DNA from: Herbaspirillum sp.
GTDB lineage: Bacteria; Pseudomonadota; Gammaproteobacteria; Burkholderiales; Burkholderiaceae_D
NCBI GenBank assembly: GCA_028292625.1
Contig: JAQGLY010000088.1
Location: 1 to 43,586, forward strand
Direction: 5' to 3'
Length of the DNA stretch: 43,586 bases
This document shows, in pieces, positions 31,833 through 40,465 of this stretch. The notes under the pieces are model-generated. The model did no database searches, had not been told where the DNA came from, and was given only the letters and a program-made list of their open reading frames with translations. Both the position numbers and the translations under genes were made by a program. How positions within the stretch are numbered: the stretch's first letter is position 1; each line of letters starts with the position of its first letter.

Positions 31833-34800
31833 TTGGCTGCAAAAGCATTCGGCTGGGTCCCACCGCCGCCCCCAGCGCCGGCGGAGCCGCCGTCGGCGCC
31901 AATGCGCTATACATCGCCCCGCCCATCGACCGCAGGGCAGGCGGCGCGCGATGAGGCCGGGTCAGGGACGGAAAATATAAGCGATGCAATGGCCGCGCTG
32001 CGGCGCAGTTTTCCCGTTGTGGAGCACATCGATTCATTGCTGGAGGCGCGGCGCCAGGATCTGCTGCGGCGCGGAACGGCTGCGGTGACGCCGCGTCCCG
32101 AAGCGAAATCGGCGCGGGACGTCGCGTTGCTGGCCGCTCCGTTCCTGGCGCATGTCGCGTCGACCCTCGGCCCGCAGTCGGTTCCGCGCTTCAATGAAAC
32201 GGCGGCCCGCATGCGCACGGTCATCGTCCCGGTTGTGCCCACCGCCTCGGCATTTGCGGCGGCTTCAGCGCCGCCGGCCTCTCCGCCGTTTCAGGCGTCG
32301 CCCCCGCCTGCCGCCGATGCGCCGCCGCTATTGGCGGACCGGGTATTGACGCCGCAATGGATAGCCGATCTCGATTTTGCCGCGTTCGACGATATCGCGT
32401 TTTTTCGCGAATGCGGTGAGCGCGTCGCCGATCCTACTTCGCTGGCGCAGCGTCTGACCGCGGCATACCGGTGTTTCATGCCGGTCTTGTCGCCGCTGCG
32501 TTCGGCGCTCGATATCGGCGGTCTGGAGCAGAGGAGGCTGACATTGTTTCTCCGGCGTATGCTGGCGGCGCTGGATTTGGGCGACTTGCCGCAAGAGGGG
32601 CTCGATCCGGCATTTGCGCAGCTACTGTTTCGCCGCTGGTTTTTGACCCTGGCTTCGCCGCCGACGGGCGGCGGCAACGGCGGTTTCCATGTATTTCCGC
32701 TGGACGATCTGTTGCTCTCGCTGACCCACGCGACGCCGGCTTCCGTCGCTGCTTGCGCCACGCAGCAGCGCACGCCGTCCCCGATGTCGGTGGCGGCGCT
32801 GCGCGACGAACTCGCATTGCGATTTTCGCAAGCCGATCCGGAGCAGTCGCGCGCGATGCAGGAATGGGTGATCGCCGGCCTGTTCGATGTATTCGAACCC
32901 ACGCTGAGGCGTGCCGACCTGCCGCCGCAATTGCGCTACGGCAGTCTGGAATGGACTTTACTGGCCATCGGCAGCGCACTGGCCGGCCCGCAGCATTGGC
33001 ATTACCGCCACCCGGAACTGGTCGGACTGGCGGTCGCGGCGAACCTGTTCGATATCCCGGCCGGCGCCGCCGGCGGCGTGGTCGAAATGGCCCGGCTGGC
33101 CGCGGGGCCGGTATTGCGCATGGCGCATGCCGAGGGCCGGATCGACTTGCGCGACGGGCGGGTCGATGCGGAGACCCAGCTGCAAACAGCGATCGGGCTG
33201 TTCCTGACGCGGATGGAACAGCAGCGGCAGACCGGTTCGGCGGCGTCGGCTTTTGCCGCGCTTCCGGTGCGCCGCGAAGTCGCCGTCGCCATGCTGACGG
33301 AATACGGACTCGACCCCGAGCAGCGTTTCGTGTTGACGAAGCCGCAAGGATACGGCCGGGATTTATTAGGCAGCCAGACCAAGGAGATGCCTGGTCTGGC
33401 CTTCGATCGCTCTTATCCGCTGTTCGACTTTTTCATGTCGGGCTGCATGACGCAATTGCTGACCTACGGCCGCGTGCCTGGATCGCTTGCCAAGCGGGTG
33501 CAATCGGCGATGACGGCATTGCCGCATGCCGCACTGAATACGCGCTTCAATCGTCAATTCGACCAGGCGTTCGCCGCCTTGTCCGATGGCTGGTTTGCCG
33601 ATGAGATCGACGCCGCCGTGGCGGGCATGGATAAGCGGGACGCGCATTTCTGGCATTGCGGCAAAGCGACGGTGCGGGTGCCGCGAGCCAGTATCGTTAC
33701 CAGGTCGCCGCCGCGCGCTGATCTGGGCGTCAGCGGAATGGGCCGGCCCAGCGTGTCGAAGATCCGCGAATATCCGGCCGTGGGCGGCCTGCTGGTGCGG
33801 ATCGTGCTAGACGAGGGACAGCGCCAGGAGACGCGCCATTATTGGGTGACCATGAACCCGCTGCGGATCGGCCGTTTCGGCGGCGATGCCGCCGGATTGA
33901 TGTCGGCCAGGCTCAACGATTTTTTTCAGGCGGACCATGCCGCCGGCGAGTCTTTGTCGAAGCTGAACGTGAACGCGAGAATTCAGTACAGCACCTTCGA
34001 ACATATCGATGCCGCGCGGCGCACGGCGCAGTTTGTCGCCGGGCGTCTGCTGGCGCCGCACTTGCCGAAGGCGCGCGACGCGGCGTTCCAGGTGACAGGG
34101 CCGGAATTATCGCGGGAAAATCTGCATCAATCGCTGCTGGATTTACTGCCGTTCAGGACTTGCGTGCAAGCGGTAGGCGCGGGCGAGTCCTATCGGGCGG
34201 TGTTGTTTTGCGTGAGCGATGCCTTATCGCTGATTCCGCTGCTCGGCGCCGGCGTGCGCGCCACGAGCAGCGCGATGCGCGTTGCATCGGCGCTGTCATC
34301 GACACTATCGTTGACGCAGGCGAGACGGCTCGCGGCGGGTTTGTTGACCGGCACGGTCACGCGCGACATTGCGCCGCAGATGATATCGAGCAGCTTGCGC
34401 GTCGGCGTGCCCCTGCTCGATGTAGCGAAGCAGGCGGCGCACTGGGCCAATCCGATGGACGGTCTGGCGTCGGGCTTGTCCTGGGCGACGATGCGCCTGA
34501 ACGGCGGCGCATCGCTGCGGCGGCGCTTGCGCCGCTTGCCGACGCTGGACCCGCTGGCCGCCGACATCGAACGCCATGCCGCCGTGCAGCGCGTGTTTTA
34601 TGCCGACCGCGGCCTGTGGCGCGCCCGGCCGGACGCCGTTAGCGTCCATCGGGGTCAGCGGCAACTGCGGCTGGCCGGCAAAATCTATCCAGTGGTCGAT
34701 ATCGGCGAGCGCGCCGATGTGCTGACGATACAGTGCGGTCGCGAATTGCGTCTGCTCAATCCCGAAAGCGGCTTGCCCTACGGTCCCGTGCTGAACCGGG

Positions 34801-36317
34801 AGGCGCTCGAAGCGAGCCGCGGCCGGCCCGGCGCGCACCGGCTGGCCGGCGGATGCCGCAGCAAGCGCGACGGCAGCGACGTGCGTATCTATGCCGCCAC
34901 CGACGTCAACGGCTGCAGCCGGATCGAGCGATCCGCGCAATTCGGTTGGGGGTCGTATGTCTTTGCCGAAAAATTCCCCTATCACGGTGTGCAGGCGCGC
35001 ATGTTGCCGGCGGCCGCCGGGGGGATGGTGGAGGATTATTTTCCGGTCGATCTGAGCAATATCGGATTCGTGTCGTATAGCTGGAAACAGCGCGACGGAA
35101 AATTCACGCAGGTATATAACAGTCGTTATTTTGTGTTCGACGACCGGATCTGGATCGCCGAAAACGGACGGCTGCGGCCGACCTCGATAGAATTCCGATT
35201 CCCCGATTATGCCGAGGGGACCGTCATTTATTCCGACGCCGACGGGATGGGCCCCGATTATCTGGCCTTCGACGTTGAATTGCCGCCCATCCCTGGCACC
35301 GACAAGGTGTATTACAACCGCTTCATCGTCCCGTACGCCAACTATCCCGGTGACGGCGGCAAATGCATGGGCCTGATCGAACCGCCCGGCGCGCCGTACA
35401 AATTCAGCTTTAGCGGCAAGTGGTTTGAGCGCCTGCCGGCCGGAGAAAAAGTCACCTTGAGAAGGATCTCCGTCCGCGAATATCGCGTTTACGAACAATA
35501 CCGGCAGATCCATGCCGATGAATCCGCGAATGCATTGGATAAAAGCAGTCTGCGCAAATTAAAGGATGTCGAGCCCGCCATGCAGCAGCGTTTCGACACC
35601 ATTGTCGAGCGCGCCGAAAAGTTGATCGACGACGCCGAGCGCGCATTGAAATCCGGCCAGCCGGCGGTGAAGGCCATCCTGAACGCATTCATGCCGAAAA
35701 CCTGGGACGTGGCGCGGAAAGAGGCTTTCGTTCGGACCTTCAAATACAATGTGAAAAAGGTGCGCGGCGCATTGCCGATCGTCAAGCGCAACAAATCCGA
35801 CATCATCGGCTTCGGCACCGTCGAGTTCAAGCAGAGCGTCGATGGCGCCACGTTGATGCGCAAATCGATACGGGCGGAAGCGTTGTCGGGATCGATGGTG
35901 CAGGACATGGATTATTCCCATATCAAAAAAGCGCTGATTTATTTTGAACAGCGAAATTTCGAGGCAGGGAAGATCGATAGCGGGGCGGCGGACCTGCTGC
36001 ACGAATTGTCGCATGCGAAAGTGCGCACGCGCGATACGATCGGTCCGGCGTTTACCGAGCAGGTCTATCCGCACCGGTCCGTTTTCGACCACAACATCAT
36101 CGATATCTCGCCTTTGGTCGCGGCGGCGGGGCAAAGCGGGAGCGACAGCGCCAATCACGCGGGGACCTTCGAGCATCTGGTCTTGGCATTGGCGTATACG
36201 CAATCCCCCGATACCGTACCCTTGCTGAACGGCCTGCTGGGAGGGGGCACCCGTTTCTCGCACAGGCCGGATCCGGTGGAGAAAAAATGTTCCGGCGAGT
36301 GCATACTGCTGCGCTAA
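31833..36317 (+). CDS. Giant HEXXH-family protein 3
   Basis: A 1494-residue protein in the same family as the two above. A Pro-rich leader is followed by the helical module (TAAYRCF … LLFRRWF … VFEPTLRRADLP … YGSLEW, Y369). Then follow RHYWVTMNPLRIGRFGG (H669), hydrophobic LLDLLPFRTCVQAV…LFCVSDALSLIPLLGAG (768–815), SGLPYGPVLNRE and FIVPYANY. The C-terminal domain has HELSH (1390–1394), Asp1401, and AGTFEHLVLALAY. The start is uncertain. A strong GGAGGA at 31808–31813 is followed by no ATG, GTG or TTG at normal spacing. ATT at 31824 is in frame at 10 bases, the TTG used here lies 19 bases away, and an upstream ATG at 31790 is out of frame. The tail ends CSGECILLR, absent from the paralogs. 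Function is inferred only as a possible metallopeptidase toxin. Confidence 0.78.
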   Translation: MAAKAFGWVPPPPPAPAEPPSAPMRYTSPRPSTAGQAARDEAGSGTENISDAMAALRRSFPVVEHIDSLLEARRQDLLRRGTAAVTPRPEAKSARDVALLAAPFLAHVASTLGPQSVPRFNETAARMRTVIVPVVPTASAFAAASAPPASPPFQASPPPAADAPPLLADRVLTPQWIADLDFAAFDDIAFFRECGERVADPTSLAQRLTAAYRCFMPVLSPLRSALDIGGLEQRRLTLFLRRMLAALDLGDLPQEGLDPAFAQLLFRRWFLTLASPPTGGGNGGFHVFPLDDLLLSLTHATPASVAACATQQRTPSPMSVAALRDELALRFSQADPEQSRAMQEWVIAGLFDVFEPTLRRADLPPQLRYGSLEWTLLAIGSALAGPQHWHYRHPELVGLAVAANLFDIPAGAAGGVVEMARLAAGPVLRMAHAEGRIDLRDGRVDAETQLQTAIGLFLTRMEQQRQTGSAASAFAALPVRREVAVAMLTEYGLDPEQRFVLTKPQGYGRDLLGSQTKEMPGLAFDRSYPLFDFFMSGCMTQLLTYGRVPGSLAKRVQSAMTALPHAALNTRFNRQFDQAFAALSDGWFADEIDAAVAGMDKRDAHFWHCGKATVRVPRASIVTRSPPRADLGVSGMGRPSVSKIREYPAVGGLLVRIVLDEGQRQETRHYWVTMNPLRIGRFGGDAAGLMSARLNDFFQADHAAGESLSKLNVNARIQYSTFEHIDAARRTAQFVAGRLLAPHLPKARDAAFQVTGPELSRENLHQSLLDLLPFRTCVQAVGAGESYRAVLFCVSDALSLIPLLGAGVRATSSAMRVASALSSTLSLTQARRLAAGLLTGTVTRDIAPQMISSSLRVGVPLLDVAKQAAHWANPMDGLASGLSWATMRLNGGASLRRRLRRLPTLDPLAADIERHAAVQRVFYADRGLWRARPDAVSVHRGQRQLRLAGKIYPVVDIGERADVLTIQCGRELRLLNPESGLPYGPVLNREALEASRGRPGAHRLAGGCRSKRDGSDVRIYAATDVNGCSRIERSAQFGWGSYVFAEKFPYHGVQARMLPAAAGGMVEDYFPVDLSNIGFVSYSWKQRDGKFTQVYNSRYFVFDDRIWIAENGRLRPTSIEFRFPDYAEGTVIYSDADGMGPDYLAFDVELPPIPGTDKVYYNRFIVPYANYPGDGGKCMGLIEPPGAPYKFSFSGKWFERLPAGEKVTLRRISVREYRVYEQYRQIHADESANALDKSSLRKLKDVEPAMQQRFDTIVERAEKLIDDAERALKSGQPAVKAILNAFMPKTWDVARKEAFVRTFKYNVKKVRGALPIVKRNKSDIIGFGTVEFKQSVDGATLMRKSIRAEALSGSMVQDMDYSHIKKALIYFEQRNFEAGKIDSGAADLLHELSHAKVRTRDTIGPAFTEQVYPHRSVFDHNIIDISPLVAAAGQSGSDSANHAGTFEHLVLALAYTQSPDTVPLLNGLLGGGTRFSHRPDPVEKKCSGECILLR

Positions 36318-36345
36318 AATGGCCGCGCATGAAAAAGGAAGGAAG

Positions 36346-36654
36346 ATGAAAACATTATCTGTATTGCTGGCGGCAGCCGGTTTCGTCGTTTCCCAGTCGG
36401 CATCGGCCGACATCGCGCTGGCGAAAGCGAAAAACTGCATGTCCTGCCACGCGCTCGCCAACAAGCTGGTCGGTCCCGCATTCAAGGATGTCGCCAAGCG
36501 TTATGCCGGGCAGCCGGATGCTGAAGACAAGCTGGTGCAGAAAGTGCTGAAAGGCGGATCCGGGTCGTGGGGAGTGGTGGCGATGCCGGCCAACTCGCAA
36601 GTCACCGAGGCCGAGGCGCGCACCCTGGTGCATTGGATTTTGTCGCAGAAATAA
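36346..36654 (+). CDS. Small class I cytochrome c (c551/c552 type)
   Basis: A 102-residue periplasmic cytochrome c. The signal peptide MKTLSVLLAAAGFVVSQSAS ends with A21 as the likely cleavage point. The heme site CMSCH is at residues 31–35 (C31, C34, His35). The axial methionine is in VVAMPANSQ, with the C-terminal helix EAEARTLVHWILSQK. KLVGPAFKDVAKRYAG is typical of c551/c552 electron carriers that serve oxidases, peroxidases or denitrification enzymes. The ATG at 36346 has AAGGAAGGAAG directly upstream. A longer frame from 36319 would add residues before the signal peptide and is rejected. It follows the third giant gene by 28 bases, but no functional link is implied. Confidence 0.93.
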   Translation: MKTLSVLLAAAGFVVSQSASADIALAKAKNCMSCHALANKLVGPAFKDVAKRYAGQPDAEDKLVQKVLKGGSGSWGVVAMPANSQVTEAEARTLVHWILSQK

Positions 36655-36685
36655 GCCGCCCCGCGACGGTATGGCCGAATAGGTG

Positions 36686-36723
36686 AAAAAACGCGCTTCA
36701 GTCCCCGGACCGAAGCGCGTTTT
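36686..36723. terminator. Bidirectional terminator between cytochrome c and the Leu/Ile/Val-binding protein
   Basis: A perfect stem AACGCGCTTC (36690–36699) / GAAGCGCGTT (36712–36721) has a run of A on its left and T on its right. It can therefore serve the plus-strand cytochrome and the minus-strand binding-protein gene. Confidence 0.88.
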
Positions 36724-36753
36724 GCATTCGCGACAGGCGATGCGCCGAACCGC

Positions 36754-37908
36754 TTATTTGACCACGCCCAGTTCCGAGCGCGCGCCGCCCCTATAGGTGT
36801 ACAGCGTCAGCGAACCGTCCTTGATATCGCCCTTGGAATCGAACGCGATCAGGCCGGTGATGCCGGGATGGCTGATCTTCGCCAGTTCGGGCAGGTATTT
36901 CTTCGGATCGGCCGATTTCGCTTTTTGCATCGCGTCGACCACGGTCATCGTCGCGTCGTACGCATAAGCGGCGTTATACACCACGTCGATGCCGAAGCGC
37001 TTCTTATAGGCGGCCCTGAAATCGTCCATGCCCTTTTTGGCGTTGGCGGCCACGCCGCCGGCTTCCGCGCAGACCACCTCGTTGTCACGCAAACCGTCGC
37101 CGGCCAGACCCGGCAGAGAGCCGGTGCAGATGCCATCGCCGCCCATGAACTTGCTGTTGATGCCCAATTGTTTCATTTGACGCAACATCGGACCGCCGAC
37201 CGCATCCATGCCGCCGAAGAAAATGACGTCCGGCTTCTTCGATTTGACCGACGTCAGGATGGCGTTGAAATCGGTCGCCTTGTCATTGGTGTACTGGGTG
37301 GAGACGATAGTGGCGCCCGATTTCTTCGCGCCCTTGGAGAATTCCTCGGCGACGCCCTGGCCGTAGGCGGTGCGGTCGTCGATCACGGCGATGTTCTTGC
37401 CCTTCAGGTCGGTGACCGCGTATTTGCCCAGCACCGCGCCCAGCTGCGCATCGTTAGCCACGACGCGGAAGGCGGTTTTGAAGCCTTGTTCGGTATATTT
37501 CGGGTTGGTGGCGGACGGCGACACTTGCGGAATGCCGGCGTCGCTGTATATTTTCGATGCCGGGATGGTGGTGCCTGAATTCAGATGGCCGATCACCGCC
37601 GCCACTTTGGCGTCGACCAGTTTGGTCGCCACCGCGGTTGCCTGTTTCGGATCGGAGGCGTCGTCTTCGGCCACCAGCTGGAAGGTCACTTTCTTGCCGC
37701 CGATGGTCGTGCCCTTGGCGTTGAGCTCGTCGATCGCCATGCGCGCGCCGTTTTCATTGTCCTTGCCCATGTGCGCATTGGGACCGGTGATCGGTCCGAC
37801 ATGGCCGATCTTGATGACTTCCTGCGCATGGGCCGCGCCGGAGATCGCAAAAGCGATGGCGGCGGTCAGCGGTACCAGTTTGGGGATGAGTTTTGTCGTA
37901 AGCTTCAT
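36754..37908 (-). CDS. Branched-chain amino-acid ABC transporter substrate-binding protein
   Basis: A 384-residue periplasmic binding protein of the LivJ/LivK/BraC type, which captures leucine, isoleucine, valine or related amino acids for an ABC importer. The signal peptide runs to about residue 28 (AAHA|QEVIKIGHVGPITG). Family features include VAAVIGHLNSGTTIPASKIY, SPSATNP and a cysteine pair around GDGICTGSLPG…EVVCAEAGG. The start ATG at 37908 has GAGGG just upstream on the minus strand; a 16-residue longer frame is rejected. The permease and ATPase genes of the system are not in this window. It is divergent from an Lrp-type regulator. Confidence 0.93.
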   Translation of the reverse strand: MKLTTKLIPKLVPLTAAIAFAISGAAHAQEVIKIGHVGPITGPNAHMGKDNENGARMAIDELNAKGTTIGGKKVTFQLVAEDDASDPKQATAVATKLVDAKVAAVIGHLNSGTTIPASKIYSDAGIPQVSPSATNPKYTEQGFKTAFRVVANDAQLGAVLGKYAVTDLKGKNIAVIDDRTAYGQGVAEEFSKGAKKSGATIVSTQYTNDKATDFNAILTSVKSKKPDVIFFGGMDAVGGPMLRQMKQLGINSKFMGGDGICTGSLPGLAGDGLRDNEVVCAEAGGVAANAKKGMDDFRAAYKKRFGIDVVYNAAYAYDATMTVVDAMQKAKSADPKKYLPELAKISHPGITGLIAFDSKGDIKDGSLTLYTYRGGARSELGVVK

Positions 37909-38029
37909 GAATGTCCCTCTGTGATTGGATATGATGGAATTTGCTGCAACAGGCAAAACAACGATCTACAGAACAATGCGCGAATAATTTATATCCGATC
38001 CCGATTACATTTAAACCATTTTTCTTGTA

Positions 38030-38047
38030 ATTCAGATATATCTGAAT
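38030..38047. promoter_or_regulatory. Perfect 18-base palindrome, candidate Lrp-type operator
   Basis: ATTCAGATATATCTGAAT is self-complementary over all 18 bases. It lies in the AT-rich 210-base region between the divergent binding-protein gene (starting 37908) and the Lrp/AsnC gene (starting 38119). A TTGTAA (38025–38030) and TTACAA (38057–38062) pair also flanks it. The location suits autoregulation and control of the transporter gene by the adjacent regulator. Confidence 0.65.
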
Positions 38048-38118
38048 GTCGAAACGTTACAACATAAAAAACCGTTCGCAAAGCACTTTTTATCTGCATT
38101 TTTAAATCAAAAAATACC

Positions 38119-38631
38119 ATGCCGACCAAACAAACCGTTTTAGATAAAGTCGATCGCAAGCTGCTCAATCTGTTGCAGAAGGACAATCAGATTCCGACCC
38201 GCACGCTGGCGGAAAAACTGCACATTTCGCAGCCGACCTGTCTGCGCCGGGTGCGCGCGCTACGGGAAATGGGCGTTATCAGTGCGGAAGTGGCGATGGT
38301 TGACCCGTTTGCACTCGGTTATGGCATGCTGGCGTTTCTGGAAATCTCGCTGATCAATCAATCCGACGAGCACATGCAGGAGTTCGAACAGCGCATGAGC
38401 AAGGAAGCCGAAGTGATGCAGTGTTATTTCGTGTCGGGGGAATACGACTATTTCATCGTTGTCCATGTCATCAACATGGACGCCTATTACCAGTTCGTGC
38501 GTCACGTCATCTCCGGTTCGGGCAACGTCCGGCATTTTCACTCGCGTTTCCCGATGAAACGCGCCAAATTCGCGACGCGCATCGCCTTCGACGAGAAGGC
38601 GGCCGAAGTGGAGGTCAGGACAGTGCGCTGA
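38119..38631 (+). CDS. Lrp/AsnC-family transcriptional regulator
   Basis: A 170-residue regulator of the Lrp/AsnC family. The N-terminal helix-turn-helix is in LLNLLQKDNQIPTRTLAEKL followed by HISQPTCLRRVRALREMGVI (residues about 15–60). A C-terminal RAM-type amino-acid-binding domain follows, with VMQCYFVSGEYDYFIVVHVI and the end FPMKRAKFATRIAFD. Family members bind as octamers and respond to amino acids. The divergent gene encodes a branched-chain amino-acid binding protein, so leucine or a related amino acid is a plausible effector. This is inferred from position. Confidence 0.93.
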   Translation: MPTKQTVLDKVDRKLLNLLQKDNQIPTRTLAEKLHISQPTCLRRVRALREMGVISAEVAMVDPFALGYGMLAFLEISLINQSDEHMQEFEQRMSKEAEVMQCYFVSGEYDYFIVVHVINMDAYYQFVRHVISGSGNVRHFHSRFPMKRAKFATRIAFDEKAAEVEVRTVR

Positions 38632-38660
38632 AGCACCCATCAAAAAAGGATGCCTCACAG

Positions 38661-40421
38661 ATGCATGCAGTCGAGTTCTTTATTCAGGATCTGGCGGTGA
38701 TCATGCTGATCGCAGGCGTGGTCACGATCGTCTTCAATTACTTCAAACAGCCTGTAGTGCTGGGTTACATTGTGGCCGGCGTGATTATCGGGCCGCATAC
38801 GCCGCCGTTCGAACTGATCCAGGACAAGGACACGGTGCATATCCTCGCCGAGCTGGGCGTGATTTTCCTGCTGTTTTCGCTGGGATTGGAATTCAGCATC
38901 AAAAAGCTGGCGAAAGTCGGCGCCACCGCCATCGTCGCGGCGGTGGCCGAGATCACGCTGATGATCTGGATCGGCTATGAAATCGGCTCCTGGTTCGGCT
39001 GGAAAAAGATGGATGCGGTCTTCCTCGGCGCGATGCTGGCGGTGTCGTCGACGACGATTATCGTCAAGGCGCTGAACGAACTCGGCATGAAGAACGAGAA
39101 ATTCGCGCAGATCATTTTCGGCATCCTGATCGTCGAAGACATCCTGGCCATCGGCATGATCGCATTGCTGTCCGGCATCGCCACCAGCGGATCGGTGGCG
39201 CCGCTGGCGGTGTTGGCCACCGTCGGCAAGCTGCTGCTGTTCATGACCGTCGCGCTGGTGGTCGGAATTCTGGTAGTGCCGCGCATATTGGACTATGTGA
39301 CCCGCTTTCGCAGCAACGAAATGCTGCACATTTCGGTGCTCGGTATCTGCTTCGGTTTTTGCCTGCTGGTGATGAAGCTCAATTACAGCGTCGCGCTGGG
39401 TGCGTTCCTGGTGGGGGCGATCATGGCCGAATCGCGCCACATCCATCGCATCGAGCGGTCCATCGAATCGATCAGGGACATGTTCAGCGCGATTTTCTTC
39501 GTCGCCATCGGGCTGCTGTTCGATCCGCGCGTGCTGCTGCAGTACTGGCTGCCGATTACGCTGATCACGCTGGCGGTGGTGTTCGGCAAACTGGTCAGCA
39601 GCGGGCTGGGCGCGTTTCTCTCTGGGCATAGCGGGCGCACGTCGATGCGGGTGGGCATGGGACTGGCGCAGATCGGCGAATTCTCGTTCATCATCGCCGC
39701 GCTCGGCGTGTCGCTGAAAGTGACCAGCGATTTCCTGTACCCGATCGTGGTCGCCGTCTCCGCCGTGACCGCGCTGCTGACGCCGTATCTGATCCGTCTG
39801 GCCGACCCGTTGTCGCTGAAGCTGGGACGCCTGATGCCGTCGCGCATCGCCAGCGTGTTCGGCCTGTATGCGGTCTGGCTCGACAGTTTGCAGCCGCAGG
39901 GAGACAAGGCCGAGTTGACGCGCATCTTCAGGCGCATCTTCTTGCAGATAATGATCAATCTGGCTCTGGTCGCCGGGATTTTCCTGGTCAGCGCCTATTT
40001 CGTCGATGCGCTCAGTGCGCGGATCGCGGACTGGACAGCCGACGTCCAGATCCAGAAAGCGCTGATCTGGGGCGCCGCGCTGTTGATTTCACTGCCGTTC
40101 CTGGTGGCGACGTATCGCAAGCTGCAGGCGTTCAGCATGCTGCTGGCGGAGGTCGGCGTGAAGCCCGAATTCGCCGGCGCCCATACCGAGCGCACGCGCC
40201 GCCTGATATCGGAACTGATTCCGGTGCTGGCCATCGCTGGTATCATGTTGCTGATTTTCGCGCTCAGTTCCAGTATCTTGCCGCCGTTCAATTTGCTGAT
40301 CGTGGTGCTGCTCGGCGCAGCCGGATTGGCGGTTTTGCTGTGGCGCAGGCTGATCATGCTGCATTCCAGATTGCAGGTCGCCCTGATCGAGACCCTGGAT
40401 GAAATGCCCGACGACAAATAA
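38661..40421 (+). CDS. Monovalent cation:proton antiporter, KefB/CPA2 type
   Basis: A 586-residue membrane protein of the CPA2 family. About a dozen TM segments occupy residues 1–400, including the family motif region VLGYIVAGVIIGPHTPP, LGVIFLLFSLGLEFSIKKL, AVSSTTIIVKALNELG and GMGLAQIGEFSFIIAALG. A further TM-containing C-terminal part (SELIPVLAIAGIMLLIFALS) follows. No Rossmann TrkA-N domain is seen, unlike KefB and KefC proper. The ATG at 38661 gives MHAVEFFIQDLAVIMLIAG and has AAGGA at 38646–38650; a longer upstream frame overlaps the Lrp gene and is rejected. It probably exchanges K+ or Na+ for protons at the inner membrane. It may share a transcript with the Lrp gene (29-base gap). Confidence 0.9.
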   Translation: MHAVEFFIQDLAVIMLIAGVVTIVFNYFKQPVVLGYIVAGVIIGPHTPPFELIQDKDTVHILAELGVIFLLFSLGLEFSIKKLAKVGATAIVAAVAEITLMIWIGYEIGSWFGWKKMDAVFLGAMLAVSSTTIIVKALNELGMKNEKFAQIIFGILIVEDILAIGMIALLSGIATSGSVAPLAVLATVGKLLLFMTVALVVGILVVPRILDYVTRFRSNEMLHISVLGICFGFCLLVMKLNYSVALGAFLVGAIMAESRHIHRIERSIESIRDMFSAIFFVAIGLLFDPRVLLQYWLPITLITLAVVFGKLVSSGLGAFLSGHSGRTSMRVGMGLAQIGEFSFIIAALGVSLKVTSDFLYPIVVAVSAVTALLTPYLIRLADPLSLKLGRLMPSRIASVFGLYAVWLDSLQPQGDKAELTRIFRRIFLQIMINLALVAGIFLVSAYFVDALSARIADWTADVQIQKALIWGAALLISLPFLVATYRKLQAFSMLLAEVGVKPEFAGAHTERTRRLISELIPVLAIAGIMLLIFALSSSILPPFNLLIVVLLGAAGLAVLLWRRLIMLHSRLQVALIETLDEMPDDK

Positions 40422-40465
40422 GACTCCCCCGATTTCATTTAATTGCATAAATAACAACAACTCCC

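Noticed and set aside
36280..36317. CaaX-type prenylation signal at the C-terminus of the third giant protein (CILLR)
   Set aside because: The cysteine is fifth from the end, not fourth, so it does not fit CaaX. The two terminal cysteines remain unexplained.
12914..36317. Recent horizontal acquisition of the giant genes
   Set aside because: By eye their GC content and codon choice resemble the flanking genes, and no integrase, tRNA end or direct repeat borders are seen. A codon-usage computation was not possible here.
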